64,000 nt of DNA from Nephrocerus scutellatus (Eukaryota; Arthropoda; Insecta; Diptera; Pipunculidae), in the NCBI GenBank assembly GCA_947095585.1, contig OX352761.1, forward strand, positions 29,789,777 through 29,853,776. The letters run 5' to 3'. Of this stretch, positions 44,200-55,544 are shown in pieces. The stretch's first letter is position 1; every line of letters starts with the position of its first letter. The position numbers and the translations under genes are program-made. The notes beneath the pieces were generated by a model. That model searched no databases and had not been told where the DNA came from. It saw only the letters and a program-made list of their open reading frames with translations.

Positions 44200-46630
44200 A
44201 TTAAAAATAAGGTTAATTAAAAAGTAAATTTGATTGTTAAAGCATTGCTTCTTATCGTCCTTTTCTGTTGTGTTCTTTCCGCTTGACGACGCTTGACTGA
44301 CTTCTTCTTCTTCATGATCTTCTTTTATTTTTATTCTGAGCTTTTGCTGACAGGGCTGCCAAAATTTCCTTAAGGGCAATCCTGCATTACGGCTGCCTCA
44401 GACGTATCATCATCGCTGGATTCTTCATTTTCAAATTGCTTCCATGGTTTTAAGATATCTGCAGCTGCAGAAGTCATTTTGGGACCTTCACGACACCCCA
44501 CCTTTTCTATGTCATAACGATCATTTTCCTTTATTTTTATTATTTTATAGGGTCCTAGAAATTTTGGTTGGAGTTTGAGACCAACACCAAACTTAGTCCT
44601 TTAGAGCTACTAAATCCCCGAGACGATATTTCCAAGCTGGCTTTCTCTTTCTCATCATGATATCTTCTACTAGTTTGCAAAATTCCAGATGACTTTCGTG
44701 GTGCATTGGTACCCCTAGCAGCAACTCGAATAGAGTTCTTCTGGTACTACGGCAGACAGTTGAATTTATCATCAGTTGGACTCGAGATACATTTTGATAC
44801 CACTTCAATGGGTTAGCGACTGATAACTTCGTCGACACTTCTATTATGGTTTTGTTCAATCGCTCTACTTGGCCGTTTCCTCTGGGAACACCAGTGGTTA
44901 TCGCATGATGAACAATTTTCCGGGTATGTCAGAAATCTTTAAAATCATTCGAAAGAAATGCTCCACCCTTGTCCGTGATGATTCGATGAGGATTTCCGAA
45001 CGTTTCAGTCTGAAGAATTAGTTTCCCTCCGCTGCAGTGTTCTTAACAGAGTATATCCAAACGAAATTCGTGAACGCATCCTTCGACGACAAACAAATGC
45101 TTATAACTTTTCGCTGTCGATGTGAATGGTCCAACGTTATCTAAATTTTAGGTATAAAGGGGAGTGTTCAACTTTTCTATCGGACTTAGCATGCCTTCTT
45201 CGTTTCCATGTTTCCTTGCAAATAAAATACAGACGACACAATTGTTCAAAACACCCTCAACTTTTTTGCTAAGCTTGGTATAAAATATTGCTGTTTAACG
45301 ATTTCCTTAACTTTTGATTTACCGAAATGTCCTTATTCATGTATGTGGGTTATGATTTGCCTCTGTATCCCTTTTGATACGAACAGAAGATAATTTCCAT
45401 CGCTTAACTTGTACAAAACATTGTGACGAAAACGTAATCTTCATATTAACCGTTTTGGGCGGCCTCTTGGATTAGCCGGCAAAACTCATCTTCTACTTGG
45501 GATTTTATAATTATTTGCATTAGTCCGTCTTCAACAGCCATTAAAACAGCATATCTACTAAGCGCGTCCGCATGTTTCATAGTGGCTCCTGGGCGATGTC
45601 TTATGACATAATCAAATTCATCTATCTGCAAAGTCCAATTTGCTACACGACTGTTCTAAACTTTTTTGGTCATAGTAAGTTGAACGCTTTACAGTCCGTG
45701 AAGATTTCAAAGGTTAAACTAAGCAGGTAAATCCTTAAACGCTTCAAGGCCTTGACTATGTCCAAGACTTCTAGTTCATAACTTGAATAATTTTCTCAGC
45801 TGCCGTCGTTTTAAAGCTAAGAAAGAATACCGGATGGAATTTTTGGTCGTCGTGTCTTTGAAGGAGAACGGCAAAATATCAGACTTTACTGGCATCCGTA
45901 CAAAGTTGCGTCTCTAACGCTGGGTCGAACAACTTCAATACAGGTTATACACAAAGCGCTTCCTTGAGGGCTCTAAACGCTGCTTGCTGTTCCTCTTTCC
46001 AACAGAATGGAACTTCGGCTCTTGTCAAGTCTGTCAGCGGTTTTGCAATGGTTGCATATCCTGCGATTAATTTTCGGAAAAATCCAGTTAATCCGAGGAA
46101 ACTCCTTACGTGCTTCACATCATTTGGGGTAGGAAAGTTCTTTACAGCAACTGTCTCGTTTTGTGATGGGCGAATAAACCCGTTTTCGATAACATGCCCC
46201 AGAAACTCAACCGATCTTTTCAAAAACGCTGACTTCTTCCAGTTAAAAATAAGTTCATTTTCTTCGGATATTTTTAAAATATTTTTAAGCTTTTCGATGT
46301 TATCCTCTTCATTGTAAGCTGGGACAATTAGATCATCCATATATAAAAGGATATAATTATTTCGAATCTGGTTTTGGAAAAGTTTGTTTGAAAAACGGAG
46401 GGCGAGTTACAAAGACCAAAAGGTACTCTTAGGAACTCATAGTGTCCATTCGGCGTTACAAATGCTATGTATTTTCTACTAAGCGGTTCAATGTCATACA
46501 TGACTGCAATCCACATATATATGTAAATATCTCTTTATTGTCTTTATTGCAAAGCCGCGCCGTAATCAGTTTTCCAGATTTCACGTTCGCATCTGATCTA
46601 AAGCACTACTACACTGCCATAAAGTTTTCC
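44200..46630 (-). pseudogene. Ty3/gypsy-type LTR retrotransposon pol remnant
   Basis: Read high to low. RT pieces: YIAFVTPNGHYEFLRVPFGL (46440-46380; the xFxxxPFGLxNxPxxFQ box), then a broken DD region, GHVIENGFIRPSQNE, FLGLTGFFRKLI and AKPLTDLT. RNase H/tether: IRHRPGATMKHADALSR (45610-45560). Integrase core remains only in scraps between 45400 and 44900. A C-terminal integrase segment follows (44859-44593; RTLFELLLGVPMHH, YRLGDLVALKD). Many stops and shifts. No gag or LTRs were found on either side, so this is an old internal fragment. There is no env-like reading. Confidence 0.85.
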
Positions 46631-46729
46631 AACAGATATGTGCCGGTATGATACTCCAATCAAAGCTAGGACATAGTCAACGTAGAATTTCCACTCATTA
46701 GCTTGAGTGTGTTCATTATCATACTCGAA

Positions 46730-47005
46730 TTAACTCAACTGATAGAAGTTTGGAAATCGAACTAAGTCTCCAATCGTATTTACATTGGACAAAGAGGAAG
46801 TATAACCATGAGTCTTATATGTCCGCGGATCACATTTTGGGCGGATGAAAGCCTTATAATTAGTAGCCAGATAAGATGTAAAATGATTTCGTGTCATTTT
46901 TGCTAACGGCCCATATATTATGTGGCCGTTCCAATAAACATTGGCGGTAACGTACAAACCGATAATTGATAGTTTTTCGATTTGTACAAAGCAAGCGTTA
47001 TTCAT
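46730..47005 (-). other. Unidentified 91-codon intact ORF next to the mini-mariner
   Basis: Reads MNNACFVQIEKLSI, then VTANVYWNGHIIYGP, FTSYLATNYKAFIRP and TYKTHGYTSSLSNV with no break. The VYWNG segment recalls the N-terminal domain of MULE-type transposases, but I would not rest an assignment on it. Upstream it is cut by the mini-mariner insertion at 47007. Its clean, protein-like composition suggests a recent fragment of a coding element. Confidence 0.35.
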
Positions 47006-47006
47006 A

Positions 47007-47566
47007 TATAGGGTTTTTCAATAAGAGCACTTCAACTTTTTTTTGAATAAAACACAAACTGTTCGACTTTTGAACTAACTTTTTATTAACGAATTTGAAC
47101 ATATACATTTAAGTATGAAACTCGATTTCTTTTGCATGACCACCGCGTACACGTTTTACGAAGTCCAATCTTTGAACCAAAAAGATGGCCCAATGACGCC
47201 GCCGGCATGTAATCCGCACCAAACAGTGACTTTTTCGGGATGCAACGGTGCTTCATGAACCACGTGTGGGTTGCTTTCTGCCCAGTAACGCATATTTTGC
47301 TTGTTGACAAATCCTTCTAGCCAAAAGTGAGCCTCATCGTTAAATGGACCGTAAAATGGCCGTAATGCTCTTAAAGTAGCGGCAACAGAACGATTATTTT
47401 GATAAAAAATTTGCACGATTTGCAATCGCTGTTCACATGTGTAGCATTGCATGATGAAATGTATACTAATGAAGTTTCCAAATGATAAAAGAACAATAAA
47501 AAGTATGGCGTCGGTCGCCGTACCTATCGGAGAAAAGTTGAAGCGCACATGTTGAAACACCCTATA
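47007..47566 (-). mobile_element. Internally deleted mariner-like element (mini-mariner)
   Basis: About 560 bp with TIRs TATATAGGGTTTTTCAA / TATATAGGGTGTTTCAA, extended by 'GCACTTCAACTTTTTTTT' versus 'GCGCTTCAACTTTTCTCC', with TA flanks. One coding relic lies inside. Confidence 0.88.
47156..47452 (-). pseudogene. Deleted mariner transposase, in-frame mini-ORF
   Basis: 98 codons from MQCYTCEQRLQIVQIF. The N-terminal helix-turn-helix start (YQNNRSVAATLRALRPFYG) is joined directly to the first catalytic segment FNDEAHFWLEGFVNKQ. It then runs through APLHPEKVTVWCGLHAGG to SFWFKDWTS and stop. The second and third catalytic Asp segments are gone; after the stop an out-of-frame terminal piece survives (VRGGHAKEIE type, 47150-47110). 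Two internal deletions, both leaving open reading, produced a short DNA-binding plus partial catalytic polypeptide. Catalytically dead. Confidence 0.85.
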
Positions 47567-47569
47567 TAG

Positions 47570-48374
47570 ATAATAGCTGGCGGATTATTTTGATGGAATA
47601 AAACAGCATTTCAATTTACAAACCTTAAACTCCTTATTTGCTGGATGACTTTAATCTTTATTTTTATTTGCTACTGCATACGTCATAACGCTGTTTATGC
47701 ATTTTAATATCGTGTTCTAATAAATTGTTTTGTTTACCTTCTTTTTATCAATTAACTGGAATTACTTCGTTGTCACTAGCAATGCATCCATTTTACTTCG
47801 GACATTCTAGATAGAGCCTACGATGACCGCTCACAAAATCATTCTACATAGATTTTACGTCAAATCTTTCCCACTTGACACAACAATTATCATCATCGTG
47901 TCAACAGACGACAGGTTATTCACATACGTTTATGCATTGCTTTTATGAATACATGCTTCAGGACATTTTTACACATGGCAATGGCACTCCTGATGGTCTT
48001 CAGCTGAAATCCCAGCTCCAATAGCCGGGTATGCTTATAAATTCACGTAAACCACCCACGGACTAATTGTCCCGACTGGTAGTTTCACTGTAATTATGAT
48101 AATGTTCGTGAAAATTGTCAGGAAATTATCCTTTAGGTTAAATTGTTGGCTATTTGTTGTTGCTCGTCGTGGATTGCGTAACAATATGTATTGCTTCTGA
48201 ATTAAATATTGTGCAGTAAAGAATCTATGTATTTTGCTTCACTGTATAAGACTTAACTTATTTCTATTACTGTCGTTCGGTCATTGTTCAACGTTTCCCC
48301 TCGCGTGTAACACAATTTCACAAGGAAACATACATACGAAAAAGTAATCTTAAGAAAATAAGGGAAATAAAAAC
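47570..48374. other. No gene recognised
   Basis: AT-rich intergenic or 5' intronic DNA. No domain or terminus seen. Confidence 0.35.
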
Positions 48375-48970
48375 TTAAAATATGATTATAACATTATTAT
48401 TATTGTTGGTGGGCTGTAAAGCCTTGTGCACTGCGACCTTGAGGCCTATTGTGCACCCCAGATTATTAACCACATTATGTGGTTGCTCATCAGTTCCTTT
48501 GTGAACGCCAACACATCCGCCAATTTGATTGGTTTGGCATTTGGCCAGAGAACTGTATGAGGCTTGAAATGTTTTATTCTTTTCCGGATAAGGGCTGCAC
48601 ATATGAAGAGTATGTGCTCTGATGTTTCTTCCGATTTGATTGGGATTTATCCATTTTCGAAAGATTGCCTTGGAATAGGACATGTCCTGTCAAGTACCAG
48701 ACTAGTGTTCTTAGTATATGGCGGTCCAGTTTGACGGCCCTGTCCATGTGACTGATGTTGTATTTGAGAAGCTTTTTGGCTTGTCTCATACCTGTCGTTT
48801 ACATCCAATCCCCTTCGATGGCAGTGTTTTCCCATTATCTAGCTCTGTTTTTGATATGGCTTTTGGAACAGGCAATGCTGGGCTGATCCTGATCTGGACA
48901 GCATAATAAAATGAGGAGAAAACAATCGAGTAGAATTTATCGCCAACGCTGACTCCTGTCATCTAAGCGA
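48375..48970 (-). pseudogene. LINE C-terminal tail and 3' end
   Basis: Minus frames: DRHILRTLVWYLTGHVLFQ, then NLSKMDKSQSN, STYSSYVQPLSGKE. The LTGH...L..M pattern with a following degraded Cys cluster is the tail of R1/I-type LINEs. The 3' end is an (AAT)n tail at 48392-48405. At least two frameshifts. Confidence 0.7.
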
Positions 48971-49059
48971 ATTCTAAATCCCATACCAATATCCATGAAT
49001 GGCCATTGCATCGAGGAAACTGCTTCGTTTCGTTGACTTCGTTGGAATGACCACATTTT

Positions 49060-49690
49060 TAACAGTCGCCAAAAATACTGCGAAATGTTTAGGTTTTCTA
49101 ACCCGTTGCAAGAAATATTTCACTCCCTCTGATTTGGCTACTATATACAAGGCTTATTCACCCTAAACTTGAGTACAATTCTCATATCTGATCTGGTGCG
49201 TCTAAGACCACTTTGCATCAGCTAGATACAATACAAAACCATGCGATAAGACTTATCGGTGACGTAATCATTGCGAAATTAATAGATTCGCTTAAGGAAC
49301 GTAGCAACGTTACCAGCTTTTCAGTGTTTATCACTTCTTCTACCAGCAGTGCTAAAGAGAAATAGCCAGTTGCATGCCACCTCTCTTTGAGTTCAACCGA
49401 AATACTCGTGGCGATCTAAATGCTCATCAGTTTACCCTTAAGTCCATCTTCGGACGTACAGTAAAGTTCAGGGGTTGGTTCTTCAGTTGTACAACACGTA
49501 TGTGGAATGCTCTGCCAAGCTCAGTCTTCCCACATCACTATGATCCAAAGGCATTCAAAACACAAGCTCACAGACATCTCCTCTTTTCTCGTCCTTTTCC
49601 TTAACGTCCACGCGTTGCCAGGCATATAGCCGAGCGTTATGAGGGTGCGAACCCCTTTTCGTGTGAGGAAATTATAAAAAAAAATCGATG
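49060..49690 (+). pseudogene. CR1/Daphne-like LINE C-terminus and 3' end
   Basis: Frames read AKCLGFLTRCKKYFTPSDL, IYKAYxxPKLEYNS-type, LHQLDTIQNHAIRLIGD, then FRGWFFSCTTRMWNALPSS and DPKAFKTQAHRHLL with stop at 49602. Q..A.RLI and T.R.WN.LP are the C-terminal hallmarks of LINEs lacking RNase H. A non-coding tail ('GGGTGCGAACCCCTTTTC', then A-rich) ends near 49690. Several stops upstream of 49374. Confidence 0.85.
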
Positions 49691-49699
49691 AAATTCCCT

Positions 49700-50610
49700 C
49701 AGAATTATCTTTTCTCAAATGTGGTCATTATTATACTTTAGGACGTCTTCTCGACTACGACTATGAATTAGTTCAAAATGCTTTTGCTTTTGGATTTTGA
49801 GTTCCTTAACTTTAAGAGTCTTAATAGACTAAAGAGGTTTTTTTGTGTAGAGTGTTGTTTTTTGTAATGTATATCAAAGACATTTCTCACATTTTTCTCA
49901 CGCTAGATCCAAGAGGTTGCAAACCAAATAATTTAGATTATGCTTTGAAAATCTTTATTTAGCTTATAACATTGGTAAATACTATGCAAATCGATAGATA
50001 CTGGATATTATATGTATGCCAATATGGAAATAAGTCAATATTTTTTCTGTCTATGGCTTTAGGTCTAACATTATGGCATGTTCCGTTTCTCTGAGGTAAT
50101 AATTAATTTTCTGATGATTTTTTCTTTCTCATAAATGTCAATCGTATAGCTTAACATGTATTTCTGTCTCCGTCCGAGTCCTTTATGTGAATGACGATGA
50201 ATAATTAAAAAGCGTTCTGAAGCTTGCACTGATGATAGAAACCAGATTTATTGCTTTTGCTCGTCCTTCCACTATTGGAATCAGTCGATAACATCGCAGA
50301 AGAACATACACGTTATGCCCATGTTCGTTAGAAGAAAAAAAGAGGTAAAAAAAATTTACTAGCGACGAAGATAGAAAGTAAATCATCTGCATGTTACGTA
50401 AAAAGGGATACAATTAATTTTAACAATTAAAGGGAAAAAATTTACTAACATTAAACAATTAAACATAATCAATCATAGTGGAATCTTATTTTTTGTGATG
50501 CCATATTATTGATGAACGATTGTCTGGAAAAATATATGTATATTTAAAATCGGTTAGCATTATAAAGTGAACCATGTGTATGATGGTCTCAGTGCTTATA
50601 AAGCTTTTAA
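49700..50610. other. No gene recognised
   Basis: AT-rich DNA with short unassigned ORFs only. Confidence 0.35.
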
Positions 50611-50614
50611 AACT

Positions 50615-51605
50615 TTTATAAGGTTAGGTTAGTTTAAGGTGGCTGTCAGTGGAACCGACACAATTAGACCGGTAATGGTCCATTGTGATACCACACGGAT
50701 CAGGAACAATTTCTCTCCACCTACTCGATGAACCAATAAGAGCTTTGTATGAAGCGTAGGAGACTACCAATGTCAATGTTGATGAGATCATTAGTGTCGT
50801 TGTAGAAGAAAGCACCCATATAGAGTTTACGCCTTTGGGAGAGGGATGGACAAGTACAGAGAAAAAAGACGATGGTCTCCTCCTCCTCCTCATCCATGCA
50901 GCTTCTGCAGAAGTCATTCGAGAAGACTCCCAGTCTTGCTGCATGCCTGCTTATGAGACAGTGTCCAGTGATGACAGCTACAATAGCACTGATGTGCGAC
51001 CTTTTTTGAGAGATCAAACACTTGAAGCGTTTCGGATCCAACTTGGGCCAGAGCTGCTTTTTCGCTTTGATCACCTACAGTTAGTTTTTATATTAGCATC
51101 CCGCTTTTACAAGAATTTACATGTAGCGATTGGGATGCCTGTGGAACCATATTCAGGTAAAAAGGGTAGTGCAGTTCCTTGCTTGGCAAGTTCGTCAGTC
51201 ATACAGTTACCCGGAATGTCTCTGTGCCCCGGCACCCAACACAGGTGGATATTGAACTGCTCCGCCATCTCCACGAGAGATGAACGGAAGTTAAGGGCTA
51301 AAATTGAACTTCCAGGTAGGTAGGCGTCTTCGTCCCAGAATGATCTGGAGGGAAAGGTGACCTGAAAGTTTTTGTTGAAATGGAGTTGCGGAATGGTGTA
51401 TCTATGCTGTCTGGGATCCTGACTAAATTCAGGATAGAGTAGTGACCGATTTCATTTCTAGTCTACTGGGAGATATCATTAAGGCGGATAGCCGAACTAT
51501 CAGCTACTTGCTTGCTGTAAATATCGAGTGGTGTAAGGTCGAACAGGATGTCCAATGCGGCGGAGGGGGTTGTACGAAGTGCTCCGCTCATGCATATACT
51601 AGCTG
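50615..51605 (-). pseudogene. LOA-like LINE, linker, RNase H and C-terminal tail
   Basis: Read high to low: TPLDIYSKQVADSSAIRL (about 51540-51490), degraded RNase H with HLCWVPGHRDIPGN (51250-51205), then a frame from 51074: KRFKCLISQKRSHISAI, VITGHCLISRHAARLGVF, DFCRSCMDEEEEETIV-FFLCTCPSLSQ, LLRFIQSSYWF with stop at 50721. C-x-x-C...C-x-C is the tail zinc knuckle. The 3' UTR ends AACCTAACCTTAT near 50615. Same family as 39780-40245. Confidence 0.87.
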
Positions 51606-51784
51606 ATCTTTAGACTTTGCTTAATACCATACCAATAATAGACCAAGAGTAACTTTGTATCTAGAAGGTTCAAGAGTTACAGGGTGTGAAGTGTTGTAAG
51701 GACAAAAGTACTTGTCTTCGCGTTAAAACGCTACGTACACCGCAGGGTCGTGTGAATTACTCGCAGAAAAGTGCCACTTCACTT

Positions 51785-52045
51785 TTCTCGCTCGTTATGT
51801 AATATACTATTTTGAGCCCGATAGCTGGCGCTGAAGTCGAAATATTTTTGAAAATGTGTATTTCTAATGAATAAAAAGGTGAGTATCAAAGCCACAATTG
51901 CACCATATGTTCGTTTATTGCTCCGATAAGTTTATGTTTTTTTGATCCGATAGCTGGCGCAAGAATCGGAACCTTATCACGGCTATAACACTGGACGTAG
52001 CTTAGCCATATTCAAATCATATGTTCATTTGCTTATTCGATAAGT
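51785..52045 (+). repeat. Imperfect tandem duplication, unit about 120-130 bp
   Basis: CCGATAGCTGGCGC occurs at 51818 and 51948, followed in each unit by AGTCGAAAT / GAATCGGAA and by 'CATATGTTC.TTT...CGATAAGTT' (51905, 52018). No coding capacity. Upstream 51655-51760 resembles, in reverse, the interior of the 11093 element ('CACACCCT', 'AAAAGTACTTG'). Confidence 0.75.
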
Positions 52046-52053
52046 TCGTCCTT

Positions 52054-52260
52054 TTTTAAATTAACTATATTAACTTCGCGTCAGCATGGTTCTGTCTGTC
52101 GTTCATTTGTCGTTTGGTGGTGGAATCTTGTGATCAATTTTTATTGAAACTTTGCACACATGAGTATTTTGAGTATATTTTGTGACAACACTTTCTATTA
52201 AAATTTGCTAATGATCAGGCCCCGGGGTCGGCGGCTATCATATGTTTTTAAAATCATGGC
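52054..52260 (+). mobile_element. Helitron-like element, copy G (short)
   Basis: 5' end 'AACTATATTAACTTCGCG' at 52063, a (GTCT/GTTC) tract, 'GGAATCTTGTGATCAATTT', 'GCACACATGAGTATTTTGAG', and the GC block 'CAGGCCCCGGGGTCGGCGG'. It ends in 'AAATCATGGCATAATAAAA', like copy C. No array. Confidence 0.65.
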
Positions 52261-52526
52261 ATAATAAAAATGTCATTAGTTTGGTTATTATATAGTTCAT
52301 TTTACACAAACAAAGTGTTGTTTTGTCTAATTTTTTAATTATAAACTATAGTAGACCAATGGCGGGTAGTGAAGCGAACGCAATAGAATGTTGGAACTTT
52401 CTCTCACTAGGTGACTCTAGTGTCAGTGTAGACGTCAACTAAAATGCCCTTCCATTTATATGTGTTTTTTGCTAACTGCCTCCAATTTAGATGCAACTTT
52501 TTCGCAATTGATTGACACCATTATTA

Positions 52527-52832
52527 GGGCGCCGTGGCTCAGTGGATAGGAGCATGGACTTCTGCGCAGGGGGTTCGTGGTTCGAATCCCACTAACAAAT
52601 ACCAAAGGTATTTTTCACGGTGTCCCACCTCTCCGGAATGGGTGACAAATGTTCCGAGAGTAGTAACTTGTCTCGGAATGCTTCTCAATTCGCCGTTCGG
52701 ATCCGGCATTAAATTGTACATCCCCTCCATTTGTGTGCAAAAATAAACATGCTCAACACAAATGGTTGCAAGAAGCAAGGCCTTGGACCGCAATGGTCTG
52801 TCGCGCCGAATATTATTATTATTATTATTATT
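52527..52832 (+). mobile_element. tRNA-derived SINE, best copy
   Basis: Starts GGGCGCCGTGGCTCAGTGG. A box TGGCTCAGTGG at 52535-52545; B box GGTTCGAATCC at 52579-52589, a perfect match to the consensus. The tRNA-unrelated body includes 'TTTTTCACGGTGTCCCACC', 'TCCGAGAGTAGTAACTTG' and 'GGACCGCAATGGTCTGTCGC'. It ends in about eight ATT repeats. The head resembles a tRNA gene, but there is no closed 3' acceptor arm, so it is not a functional tRNA. Confidence 0.94.
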
Positions 52833-53118
52833 GGATTTTTTGATTATCTAAAGATTTCTTGTTCCTACGAATTTCTCTCGTCTCATTTTATTTCGTATAA
52901 ATGTAGATTATAAAAAATTTAGTTTTTATTACCTTCAAATGTAATGTAGAATATATTAATTACTTTTCCAAAATATACACTACAATATATTTATTACTTT
53001 AGGCTTTGCTCTCTATGATACGTCGTTCTGTTATGCCGTCTGTCTTATAATAATTCATTCGTTTCTTCTTAAGCTCGTTTTTCTGTCCGCTCGATTGTGT
53101 CGGTCTTTACACCTAGGT

Positions 53119-53145
53119 GGGCGCCTTGGCTCAGTGGAAATGCAG
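53119..53145 (+). repeat. SINE 5' fragment
   Basis: GGGCGCCTTGGCTCAGTGG and a few further bases match the SINE head, then similarity stops. Only the A-box half is present. Confidence 0.7.
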
Positions 53146-53149
53146 ATTA

Positions 53150-54850
53150 GACATTAAATATTAATATGAGGTAATTAAAAGTCATAGCGTATGGCTTTTA
53201 CATGGATTCTAAACCTCTTCGTGTAATTCGAGTACAACACGAATGGCACTACCACCACGCCATCACTGAAAAACAAAAACCAAATATAAGTAAATAAATT
53301 TGAAAAGAAATGATTTCACAGTCAATTCTACAGTGAGCCATCAGAAACTCAGACTCAAAAGGGATATATACATAATTAATTTATCTGTTCACATAGAACC
53401 GGGGATTCTATTTCATTTCATTTCGATGTAAAAAATGACGTTGTGTCCGGAGTTATACTACCGCCGCAGATTTCTATCTTTTACAATTTTACTAATAAAT
53501 CTGCGAAGAGGAAAATGTTTTAGCTGCGGAAAAATCATAGTAGAATAATCTACAAGCAGAAAAATATTAGTTATTTATTTTAAGCTACGAGTAGTTCATT
53601 GCTGTACATCATACACAAAAAAAACGCCACTAAAACCCTACAGAGTGCTTTGGCCGTTCATTAACAACAGCTGGATTGTTAGTGCAATAAACAGCACAAC
53701 AATATTCACGGACGAAGTATTTTAACGATAGTAGTGTCACTTCTCCATATGGATGCAGTCCACCGACGATCAAAGCGATAACGCAATATAACATCCAACC
53801 GGCGATACAATATTCAATTCAAAAAAAGAAATTACAAAAACACATTCTGCACTATGTGTCCAGCGTTACTGCGAGCGGAAACCCATCCACATGATAAATC
53901 GATACATTGTGTGCACACATGTTAAATGAAGCATGAAATAGAATAGCCTACTGCCTCGCCGCCACCACTCTGAAATTCACTCAAACGGCTTAAGCTTAAG
54001 ACTGCATTAAACATAGCCATCAGCGCGACGATATAGAGGCAGACGATGTGTTAGCCCAGTGTCCAAGTAGTGTCCACTTCAAAGGCTTCCGCTTTAATGT
54101 CAACCACTACGGTACCTATTGTGGTTTTTCTATTCCTAGGTTAAGCTAAAGTATTGAATTGAATAAACATGAAGCGATGTCAATTTCGGATGTAAAATAA
54201 TTTGCAATTCGACCCTTTGAACGAAGTCACTAACTACACTTAAACAAAAAATCCGCTGATTTTCTTTCGTACATGATAACAATGCAATTATAGTTAACTG
54301 ACCCTCTACGTTACGGGTTTCGCGCAGGCTTTCATCTCAAACGCTGAAATGAAATATGTGTTACGAAAACACAAATAGCCTCGAATACTGACGACCATAA
54401 AAAACCTTTTAAGGGAAACGATTTTCGGATATGCGCATGAAATGTTCGCACCCTAATCAGACCATGTGCAGCTGAACAAATGTCGGAGGCTCAAGTCAGA
54501 CAAAAAAAACTGGCATCCAGAAAGCGCGTAACGAACAAAAACGCCTTTGATGCGTGATGCGGGTTATTGTTAGCGGCAGATTTAGCCAAGAATTCTTACA
54601 CTTTCGACATGTGAGCGAACGCATTGTAACAATCCGCGTTAAGGTTAAATTTGCTATGTTCTCACGCCCCTACTGATAGTTTCTATGAGCTCCTCGACAA
54701 AACTTTAGAGCCCCAAAATGCCTCAAACATAAAACTAAGATTGTGTTAGATGATTGTTTTTTAAAAATTGGAAAGGAGGAGATCATTGGTAGCACTTAAG
54801 CATATTTACTTTGCCGCGGAAAGGAATTTCACTATAACAAGTTTACGGTT
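53150..54850. other. No gene recognised
   Basis: Balanced composition but no open frame above 60 codons with a motif. Nothing recognised. Confidence 0.35.
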
Positions 54851-54859
54851 TCCTCACCT

Positions 54860-55380
54860 AATGTCTACAAGAGCACTTGGCCGTTTCCCGATCAGCCAAA
54901 TTGATCATGTTGTGATCGACGCGAGACATGCCTCCAGCATTTTAAGCAGCTGCCATTGACTCAGATCACTAGTTTTAGCCAAGGTGCACCTTTTATCGAT
55001 TTCACAGCCGCATATGACAGCATTTATAGAGACGGGCCATGTCCCTGCCAAACTCGTTTGGCTGTGCAATATGTTGACGGAGGATTTTTGCCGTTCCGTC
55101 GAGGTCGGAAACAACGTGACCGAGTTATCCGATGTCCTAAAAGGATTAGGGCAAGGTGACGCGCTGTTAAGTTATTATTGGCAGAACCAAGCAAGTCGAA
55201 TTGAGACAGAAGCGACGAAAATGGGAATGGCAGTTAACGAGAGCTAGATAAAATATTTCCTGTTAATAATAGGAGAGACCCAAACCCGACGTACTCGCAT
55301 TGATCATAACGTCCCAATAGACAAAGATAACCTTGATTCGAATGGTTGCAGGTTTTGTGTAAAGCGTTCGCGTTAAAGCT
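54860..55380 (+). pseudogene. LINE endonuclease end fused to RT fragment
   Basis: QIDHVVIDARHASSILSSC (54895-54955) is the last endonuclease motif of the family at 20110-21830. FIDFTAAYDSIYR (54990-55030; RT motif with the first catalytic Asp) follows directly, then VPAKLVWLCNMLTEDF, VEVGNNVTELSDVLK and GLGQGDALLS. The whole region between endonuclease and RT palm is deleted. GLGQGD is a variant of the usual G-x-R-Q-G-D motif. Shifts between segments. Confidence 0.82.
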
Positions 55381-55457
55381 GAACATGACAAGTTAATAGG
55401 AAACTAACAGATTGTTCATATCCTCCCTAAAAACACCCTTCCATATGTTAAGTTTAT

Positions 55458-55540
55458 GATGAAGAAGTGAGGCTTTTGCGTTTTTCAGCAAAAAGATATG
55501 CCCGTCTTTACGCCTATTCCGCTTGGTCGTCGTACTCAAG
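55458..55540 (+). repeat. Dispersed repeat, partner at 57468-57548
   Basis: Both read 'ATGAAGAAG.GAGGCTTTTGCG', 'TTTTC.G..AA.AGAT.T', 'CCCGTCTTTAC.CCTATTC' and 'GCTTGGTCG'. Direct repeats 2 kb apart. Confidence 0.75.
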
Positions 55541-55544
55541 ACGT

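Noticed and set aside
45964..46317. 117-codon plus-strand ORF
   Set aside because: Shadow of the Ty3/gypsy RT reading on the minus strand.
50835..51323. 162-codon plus-strand ORF
   Set aside because: It is antisense to a clear LINE RNase H/tail reading on the minus strand.
52527..52600. tRNA gene
   Set aside because: A and B boxes are perfect, but no acceptor stem closes and the same head recurs with a long ATT-tailed body; it is a SINE.
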